The position numbers and the translations under genes are program-made. The notes below the pieces were generated by a model. The model made no database searches. It saw only the letters and a program-made list of their open reading frames with translations, and was not told the DNA's origin. Below, one piece after another: positions 1-6,300 of a stretch of 10,056 bases of DNA. Origin of the DNA: Ochromonadaceae sp. CCMP2298 (lineage: Eukaryota; Sar; Synurophyceae; Ochromonadales; Ochromonadaceae); the NCBI GenBank assembly GCA_026770595.1, contig MU634811.1, forward strand, positions 1 to 10,056. The letters run 5' to 3'. Positions within the stretch are counted from its first letter, which is position 1. Every line of letters begins with the position of its first letter.

Positions 1-72
1 GGAGAGGGGGGTGGGGGGAGGTGAGGGACCACTATAAATCCGCAGTACTGCATAGTGGGTTTAAATGCTTAC
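1..72 (-). other. intron 1 of gyrA (partial, runs off the left edge)
   Basis: On the minus strand the gyrA exon is followed by GTAAGC, a good 5' splice site, and translation across it loses gyrase similarity and meets a stop at 32-34. The intron interrupts codon 335 after its first base (phase 1). Bases 1-27 read on the minus strand are almost purely pyrimidine, like a tract just upstream of a 3' splice site, so the acceptor is probably very near the left edge. A 7-bp inverted repeat (29-35 with 52-58) flanks the 10-bp palindrome GCAGTACTGC (42-51). The intron is seen directly only at its donor side; the acceptor is inferred. Confidence 0.8.
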
Positions 73-1075
73 CAGCCTTGTTGGTCATATAGGGCAGTTC
101 GGTGATGATGATCGCATTGCGCGTGCGGGTGCCCGCCTTGGTGCCCGAGGTGATCATCTCCATATGCGACTGAGCCCGCACCACCACGCTGCCCTTGCCC
201 GTCTCGTACATCTTGCGAGCCCCCTCTGCCCCCAGAATCACCCCCCCTGTGGGGAAGTCAGGCGCGGGAATGATGCGGAAGAGCTCCTCGTCGTCTAGGT
301 CTGGCTTGTCAATCAAGGCTATCACTGCGTCTGCTAGTTCTCCGAGGTTGTGTGGGGGGATGTTGGTGGCCATGCCGACTGCGATGCCAGAGGCCCCGTT
401 GAGCAGCAAAGTGGGCAGACGCGCAGGCAGCACAGCAGGCTCCTCCTCGTTGCCGTCGAAGTTGGGCAGGAAGTCAACCGTGTCTTCTTTGATGTCGGTT
501 AGGAGAGATTCGAACGCCAGGGAGGACAGACGCGCCTCTGTGTATCTCATGGCTGCAGGGGGGTCGTTGTCCACCGACCCGAAGTTGCCATGTCCCGACA
601 CCAGTGGGTGCAGCATCACAAAGTCTTGCGCCATACGCACCAGCGCGTCGTACACAGACTGGTCACCGTGGGGATGGTATTTTCCCAAAACCTCTCCCAC
701 GATGCGGGCGCACTTTCTATAACCCGAGTCTGGTGTCAGTCCCAGCACCTGCATCGCATACAGCACGCGGCGGTGCACGGGCTTCATCCCGTCACGAGCG
801 TCGGGCAGCGCTCTGCCGAGGATGGTGGACATGGCGTAGGACATGAAGGAAGCTTTGAGCTCATCGTTCAGCTCCACTGGCACGATGCCGTCCACCAAGC
901 CCGGAGGCTCATCCGCATCCAGCACGCTCTCCTCAGACTCAGCCAGGCGCAGTAGTCTACTGCGCCCTAGCTGGGGTCCAACAGTCAATTGTCGGTGCAC
1001 GGGCCTGTGCAGCAGCGGCCGGAAGGCTCCCACCGTGCAGAGAGCCACCAGCACGAGCAGGGTCCGCAGCATCAT
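73..1075 (-). CDS. gyrA: DNA gyrase subunit A, plastid-targeted, first exon (partial)
   Basis: This exon encodes residues 1-334 of a type IIA topoisomerase A subunit, which with GyrB supercoils DNA, here probably plastid DNA. Residues 1-17 form a hydrophobic signal peptide; Ala17|Phe18-Arg-Pro resembles the ASAFAP cleavage site of complex plastids, and residues 18-45 are Arg/Leu/His-rich like a transit peptide. The 5Y-CAP (gyrA/parC) domain starts near residue 65. Visible motifs are the quinolone-region [10 protein letters not shown] (134-143), GNFGSVD (163-169) and AAMRYTE (174-180), with catalytic Tyr178 preceded by Arg177. The start is the first of two tandem ATGs; an in-frame TAG lies two codons upstream (1082-1084). 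The reading ends at a 5' splice site (CTG|GTAAGC on the minus strand) inside the conserved ELPYxxNKA motif. The remaining roughly 60% (rest of the breakage-reunion domain and the DNA-wrapping C-terminal domain) lies beyond the left edge. Family certain; plastid location inferred. Confidence 0.93.
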
Positions 1076-1557
1076 TGTCGACTACCGAGTGGGGCTCTAA
1101 TGGGTGCGTACGCAGAAATGCCTGCGATGAGGATTGCACACGAGCAGCGAGGGTGTGAGATCAGGTCACAGTAGAGTTGCATCCCTGCACATTCCAACAT
1201 AGACCATAAAAGCAAGGTCTTGCGGGCTGCAACTCACTGCCACCACCCAGCGGGCAAGGTAAGTTATGGGAGGGCAAAAGTGAGTAAAATTCAAAAAACG
1301 GATTAAAGTCAACCGGAAAAGGATAAGTTATCTTTCTCTTTTGACCAGCAAAAAGTACTGTAGCTGAACCTTGAGAAGGTGACAGTATACATACCGGTAG
1401 TCAAGATTTGAATTGAAACAAGATTTTTCTTGTGAAGGAGGAGAGAAAAAAATCAACTGTCAACTATTCCATTTGCGACTTCTTTGCGGTTACCTTAGAC
1501 AGTTCAAAAGACAAGAAGAGCCTGGGGGATCAATCAATAACTTGCTAGTTGGGGGTT
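1076..1557. promoter_or_regulatory. spacer: gyrA upstream region and 3' flank of the transporter gene
   Basis: No gene, tRNA or rRNA is recognised here. Both neighbours are on the minus strand, so the part near 1076 should hold the gyrA promoter and 5' UTR and the part near 1557 the 3' UTR of the transporter. The region from about 1260 to 1500 is clearly AT-richer than the coding DNA. Elements seen: GATAAGTTATC (1322-1332), AGTACTGTA (1354-1362), the palindrome TACCGGTA (1392-1399), and a 6-bp stem with TTTT loop, ACAAGA/TCTTGT (1418-1433). No canonical TATA box or AATAAA signal stands out in the expected orientation. Promoter assignment is inference from gene layout. Confidence 0.5.
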
Positions 1558-2937
1558 TTAGACTGCGAGTCCGGTAAGTTGGAGGATCCGGATGAGCCAG
1601 TAGGACATAGCGGGGATACCCAGTACGTAAAGCACCATCAATATACGAGCCAAGCGGCCAGCCGCGTCCTTCTTCTGCTGCAGCTGCAGAATCACCGTAG
1701 TGTTCTGCGCGCTGGGCATGCAGGCCTCCAACAGCAGCACCAGCAGCAGCAGGGGGTCCTTCTTAAAGAGCGCGTTGACGGAGGGGAAGTAGTGGCTGCT
1801 GAGGCCCACGGCACTGAAGGCCAGAGAGGGCATCAGCAGGAAGCGGGCAGCGTAGATGCACAGCACCTGCAGGGCGAAGGGCTGGCTGGCCTTGGCCTGG
1901 CGGATGATCTTGCGCACGCGGGTCTCGTCCTGCGGCGTGGCCTCTTCCTTGCTGCCTGCGCTGGCCGAGGCCCCCAGAGATCCTGCGAGCACCATGAGTA
2001 CTGTGGGCAGGTAGGCGGTGCCTATAGTGCGCATCGCTTCGAACAGAGGGTTCAGCAGACCTGTAGGGTTCACCACAATATTCCTCAGAAAAGGCACAGC
2101 GCCCACCAGCATACCCAGCATGGAGCCCAGCACGGGTGGGGAGAAGACGCGCTTCATGAGCACCTGGGACCTTTCGGACCACTTGGGCTTCTTAGCGTCC
2201 GCCTTGTCCTCAGACAAAATGCCCGGCGCCACAATCCAGAAGACCGGAGACCAGCCCAGCAGGTACATAGAGATGTAGGCTACGCTGTTCTGCAGCAGGG
2301 CAGGGTTGGCGTGGCCGCGGAAGAGGGCGTCTGTGAAGACTAGGGGCAGGGGGCCGGAGTTGGCGAAAGAGGTGCATGCCAACAGCTGCTTCGCGTTCTC
2401 GCTGTCTGCTCCGTTCTGCCCGTACACCAAGGTGGTCATGATCTTGCCCACAGTGAAGCCCACGAGGATCTGGACGGCTGCGGCGATGGGCAGCATGTAG
2501 AGGGCTGCGCCCCCCGCGCCGCTGGCGGAGCCAGAGCTTAGTGCGGCAAGAGTGGAGGCCACGTTGACAAAGAGCAGGCAGGGCTGGAAGAGGTTGAAGA
2601 TGAGCCTAGAGAGAACGGAGAGCGCGTTCTGGTCCAGCAGTCCGGCCTTGCCCGCCCACACGCCGATGCCGCAAGTGCTGATGAGCTTTGTGATGGCCTT
2701 GATGGCTGCCCGGTTGATTGTGCTGGACTGGGAGCCTCCCTGCGCTACGATAGAAGCAGACAGCTGCTGGTGGGGCTGGTTGTGGTAATGATTGTGTTGG
2801 ACTGATGGCTGCTTCGAGAACCTGATTCTGTCGCTCGTGTGCTTTCTGCTACTCGTCGGGATCAGTGCATAGCCCTGCAGCAGCATCACCACGAGCAGCA
2901 ACAGCAACAGCTTCGGCGCGCCCATTCCACAGCTCAT
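1558..2937 (-). CDS. PIN-LIKES (PILS)/auxin efflux carrier family membrane transporter with plastid-type presequence
   Basis: A 459-residue member of the Mem_trans (auxin efflux carrier) family, closest in pattern to plant PILS proteins, which sit in the ER and control intracellular auxin or related small molecules. Ten hydrophobic segments lie near residues 79-99, 107-132, 142-170, 184-207, 214-240, then a charged loop (241-264), and 265-288, 302-322, 352-382, 393-417, 431-452: the 5+5 fold. Family-like stretches are SFANSGPLPLVF (190-201), SPPVLGSMLGMLVGAVPFLR (266-285), LPTVLMVLAGSLG (310-322) and LLEACMPSAQNTTVILQL (402-419). Residues 5-24 form a strong signal peptide ending Gly-Tyr-Ala|Leu-Ile-Pro, followed by a basic, Ser/His/Gln-rich stretch resembling a transit peptide. 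The ATG at 2937 is chosen because it places this signal peptide at the N-terminus; the frame stays open upstream (ATG at 3045, GTG at 3081), and ATG 2925 is also possible. Substrate unknown; plastid localisation is a hypothesis. No introns seen. Confidence 0.87.
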   Translation of the reverse strand: MSCGMGAPKLLLLLLVVMLLQGYALIPTSSRKHTSDRIRFSKQPSVQHNHYHNQPHQQLSASIVAQGGSQSSTINRAAIKAITKLISTCGIGVWAGKAGLLDQNALSVLSRLIFNLFQPCLLFVNVASTLAALSSGSASGAGGAALYMLPIAAAVQILVGFTVGKIMTTLVYGQNGADSENAKQLLACTSFANSGPLPLVFTDALFRGHANPALLQNSVAYISMYLLGWSPVFWIVAPGILSEDKADAKKPKWSERSQVLMKRVFSPPVLGSMLGMLVGAVPFLRNIVVNPTGLLNPLFEAMRTIGTAYLPTVLMVLAGSLGASASAGSKEEATPQDETRVRKIIRQAKASQPFALQVLCIYAARFLLMPSLAFSAVGLSSHYFPSVNALFKKDPLLLLVLLLEACMPSAQNTTVILQLQQKKDAAGRLARILMVLYVLGIPAMSYWLIRILQLTGLAV

Positions 2938-3392
2938 CTTGTGTGAATGAGGGTACTGATAGCACGATCGCGAGAGAGGCGCACGGACCTCGAACCCCCT
3001 AACTGAAGTTGACTGATTGATTGTGACTTGCAACCTCTTAACCATGCAGATTCCGAATGCAAGAATGTGCAACACGGGCACAATGACCAGGTTTCGAAAA
3101 AAGCCGCATCCACAAAAAGGCGCAGGACTTCAACCGCCGGTTCCCCGTAAGTTACAATTCCCCTCAACTGGAAGTACGTACAATAGTACTGTACGTACTC
3201 AAAAAGATCCGTTATCTTTTCCCTTCCCCACCCTAAAAAGTCGCTACCTTTTGGCGATGCAAGCTCAAAGGCAAACCGTCTCCTCACCTCTCGTCAACAG
3301 CCTCGCCACCCGCTTCCAAGCACAATAGCCCCACGCCCCAGTCACTACTCTACCCCACCCTCTTTCCTCATTGATCACCCACCGTCGATTCG
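2938..3392. promoter_or_regulatory. divergent promoter region between transporter and ASPM homologue
   Basis: These 455 bases separate two head-to-head starts and must contain the 5' UTRs and promoters of both genes. Seen in it: a 10-bp perfect inverted repeat (3173-3199), the element GTTATCTTT (3211-3219), and a C/T-rich, G-poor stretch from about 3310 to 3390 that reads like a 5' UTR of the plus-strand gene. An in-frame TGA at 3372-3374, seven codons before the ASPM ATG, confirms that start. No clear TATA box was found for either direction. Short open frames here (for example plus strand 3017-3328) have no recognisable protein features. Confidence 0.6.
3173..3199. repeat. 10-bp perfect inverted repeat, 7-nt loop
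   Basis: AGTACGTACA (3173-3182) is the exact reverse complement of TGTACGTACT (3190-3199), separated by ATAGTAC. The centre contains AGTACT, itself a palindrome, and each arm contains the palindrome GTACGTAC, so the element is unusually self-complementary. It sits about 195 bp before the ASPM ATG and 236 bp before the transporter ATG. It could be a binding site for dimeric transcription factors or a cruciform/hairpin; function is not shown. Confidence 0.75.
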
Positions 3393-6300
3393 ATGGAGAA
3401 GGAAAACAGCGGGCACAGCGAGAACCTCGCACGGAAGCACCAGAGCGGCGCGTGCCTCCTCTTCTCGCCACCCGCCAAGCAGGCAGCCAGACCCAGCAAG
3501 GTGGTCGAGAAGCCAAAGCCAGCCTATGTCCTCCTCTGCGCAAAGTTCCAGCTCGCACTGTGGCTGGAGTTCGGCAACGTGGCGCCCAAGTCTTCTAACG
3601 TGATCACCTTCCAGCTGCAGAACCCCAACAATGCCAAGGCAGTCACCGTGGAGCTCGACTCCGCGCACGAGAAAAACGGCCTCTCGATCACCCTGGGGGC
3701 GGACAATCTCACGACAATTACCATCCCTCCGTCGGGCAAGGAGGTGGGCACTGTCTACTGGACCCCTGTGGGGGACTGCTCCATACGCGAGTTGGTCAAG
3801 TTGAAGATGGACCACAAGGCGCCCCTGCAGATCACCATCCACGGCATCTCAGGCACCGGCAAGATCGAATCTATTAACCCGCAGATCCTGGCTGAGAAGC
3901 GGGCGAGCATGAAGAGAGAGCGGCCGTCACGCAGAGAGTCAATCGCTGTCGCCACCAAGGGCCCCCCCGCCCCTACCTCTGTCAATATCTCCGTATCGTC
4001 TGCCTCAGATTCCCGCCCCCGCTCCCTGTCCAGGGACAGGGGTGTGGCGAGACGGGCCAGTGCGATCATCCCTGAGACGGATGTGTCTGTTGTGAGCAGG
4101 AGGGGCCGCTCTCTGTCCAAGGGCACGAAGAAGATATCGCACGCCGCTTACGACGACAGCTTCGCGGAGAAGCAGACGCGCAGCTACACAGACTGGATCA
4201 ACTTCACATTCGCGCAGGCGCAGGTGATCGACGGGCCGGTGGAGGAGGTGGCGGAGGCGCGCTCGGAGGAGGCTGCCTCGGGCCTGCGGGAGCTGATGCT
4301 GCGCAGGGGGGATGCGAAGGTGCGCCAGGAGGGGCTGGCGCTCTTCCGCTCAGATGGGGTGAAGCTGGCCCTGGACGCGCTGGGGGAGGAGGTGGGCGAG
4401 GGCAGGCTGGTGATGCGGTCGGATAGGGACCTGCATGCGGACCTGGGCCTGCAGGAGGCCCTTATGCAACTGCTCTTCTGCTACGAGTACTGCTGGCTGA
4501 GGCTGGGCCTGGAGGTGGTCTTTGGAGAAATCATGTCTGTGCGCTCTCTCACCAAGCGCGCCGACCCCAAGTGCGTTACGGGCTGCAAGCAGTGGCGCAA
4601 CTCCTTCAAGACATTCGTGGCCGACTTTGTACTGAACGATGCAGCCATCACTGCGCGCTTCGACACCCACAAGCTGCTGTACGTGGCGCAGGAGCGCAAG
4701 ATGAAGGAGCTGCTGCGCCGCCATGTGTGCAAGAAGGTGCTCTCACTGGTGCTGTTCCTGGACGCAGCGAGGGGAGCTGCGCTGCTGCCCAAGGCCTGTC
4801 TGTTCGTCAAAGACGCGCCGCAGAAGAGCTCCCGCGACGTGGTGATCACGTTCTGCAAACACTTCCTTAGAGGCGAGGGGGACGTGCTTCGACACCTCGG
4901 CATGCTCGGATACCAGGTCAAGTTTGCCCAGTCCTATGTGGATGAGTTCGACTACTGCGCAGCCAACCTGGCAACAGACCTCAGGGACGGGGTGCGCCTG
5001 ACGCGTCTGTACGAGCTACTCACAGGCTCCAGCGCAGCCGCCCTCTCCACGCAGCTCAGAGTGCCGGCCGTCTCCCGCCTGCAGCGCGTGTTCAACGTGA
5101 ACCTGGTGCTCAACAAGCTGTACCGTCCCACCGAGGAGCGGCCCGAGGCTAAGTTCATAGTTGACGGAAACCGGGACATGACGTTCATGCTGCTGTGGCG
5201 GATGCTGTACACGTTTGACCTCAGGACGATGCTGAGCCCGCAGAGGGTGAAGGAGGAGGTGGAGGCGATTCGCGCCTGTGCTAGCTGGAGGCGCTCTATC
5301 TACTCAGCCGACGAGGTGGTCAACATGGCAGTCAAAGTGCCCACCCGCCAGTCAGACGGGTCCGTCAAACAGCCCCGCAATACCCACAAAGACATCCCGG
5401 ACGACTCTACTGTCAGCAGCTCAGGTGAACTGGACGACTCACGCCTTGGCGGCGCGCTATTGGAGTGGTGCCAGACAATCGTGGAGCGATACGATGTCCC
5501 AGTCTACGACCTAACTTCGTGCATGGCCGACGGTCGCGCCCTCTGCCTGCTGATCCACTACTACCACCCCACAGTCTTGCCCACCAAGCACATCCGCAAA
5601 ACCACCGCCAACCTTGCAGAGGACGACGATGCGGACGCCTCCCTGCGCCCCTTCTCCGAGCCCTCCCGCACCGTAACGCACGAGGCCACGGTCAAGGCGC
5701 TGCAGGGGGAGAGGCGCAACTACTGGACACTCAAGCGCGCCTGCAACGGCATCGGTGGCATCCCCTTCCTGCTGCCGGAGATGGACTCGCGCAACGTGCC
5801 TGACGAGAAGACGGTGGTGGTGATGCTGGGGTACCTGTTTGCCAGACTGGTCGAATCGTCAGGACAGGTGCGTGCGGCGATTCGCATTCAGCGGTTCTGC
5901 AGGCTTAAATTGTGTCTCAAGGCCTTCCAGCCAGTGGTGGAGGTGGTGGATGAGGCAGAGGAGGAGAGGGAGGAGGAGAGGGAGGTGGAGAGGGAGGTGG
6001 AGAGGGAGGCGCAAAGGGCACGTACTATGCAGCGCCTGCCTGTGTCTATTAAGATCTGCCCACAGCAGGCGGCCACGCTGATCAATCGCAGAGTGAGGAC
6101 ATTCGTGGCGCAGAGGAGGTATGCGCAGATGCAGGTGCGGGCAGAGGAGGTGCAGGCACAGGAGGCTGAGGCTCAGGCTCAGGCAGAGGCACATGAAGAG
6201 GAGAAGCAGAGGTTGATGCAGGCTCAGTTGGAGGAGGTGGAGGTGGAGCAGGTGTCAGTCGAGCTGCTGGAGGATGAGTCTGCCCTCATTGCTGCTGCCG

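Noticed and set aside
73-1075. Gyrase gene as bacterial contamination or recent bacterial transfer
   Set aside because: It has a signal-peptide/transit-like presequence and a spliceosomal-type donor site, neither of which fits a bacterial gene.
1154-1170. TGTGA-N7-TCACA as a CRP-like operator
   Set aside because: A 5-bp inverted repeat is expected by chance, and the bacterial regulator is irrelevant in a nuclear genome.
1418-1433. Hairpin with T-run as a bacterial rho-independent terminator
   Set aside because: The T-run is the loop, the stem is AT-rich and only 6 bp, and the context is eukaryotic.
1076-1557. tRNA or small RNA gene in the spacer
   Set aside because: No GGTTCRANNCC-type B box or cloverleaf-forming arms were found on either strand.
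1549-2343. 264-codon plus-strand open frame
   Set aside because: It lies wholly antisense to the transporter, is Gln/His/Arg-rich as expected from complement of Leu/Ala/Val codons, and shows no domain.
2938-3081. N-terminal extension of the transporter to GTG 3081 or ATG 3045
   Set aside because: It would bury a strong signal peptide 36-53 residues inside the protein, the 3081 codon is GTG, and the extension has no recognisable features. The open frame over 48 codons is unremarkable.
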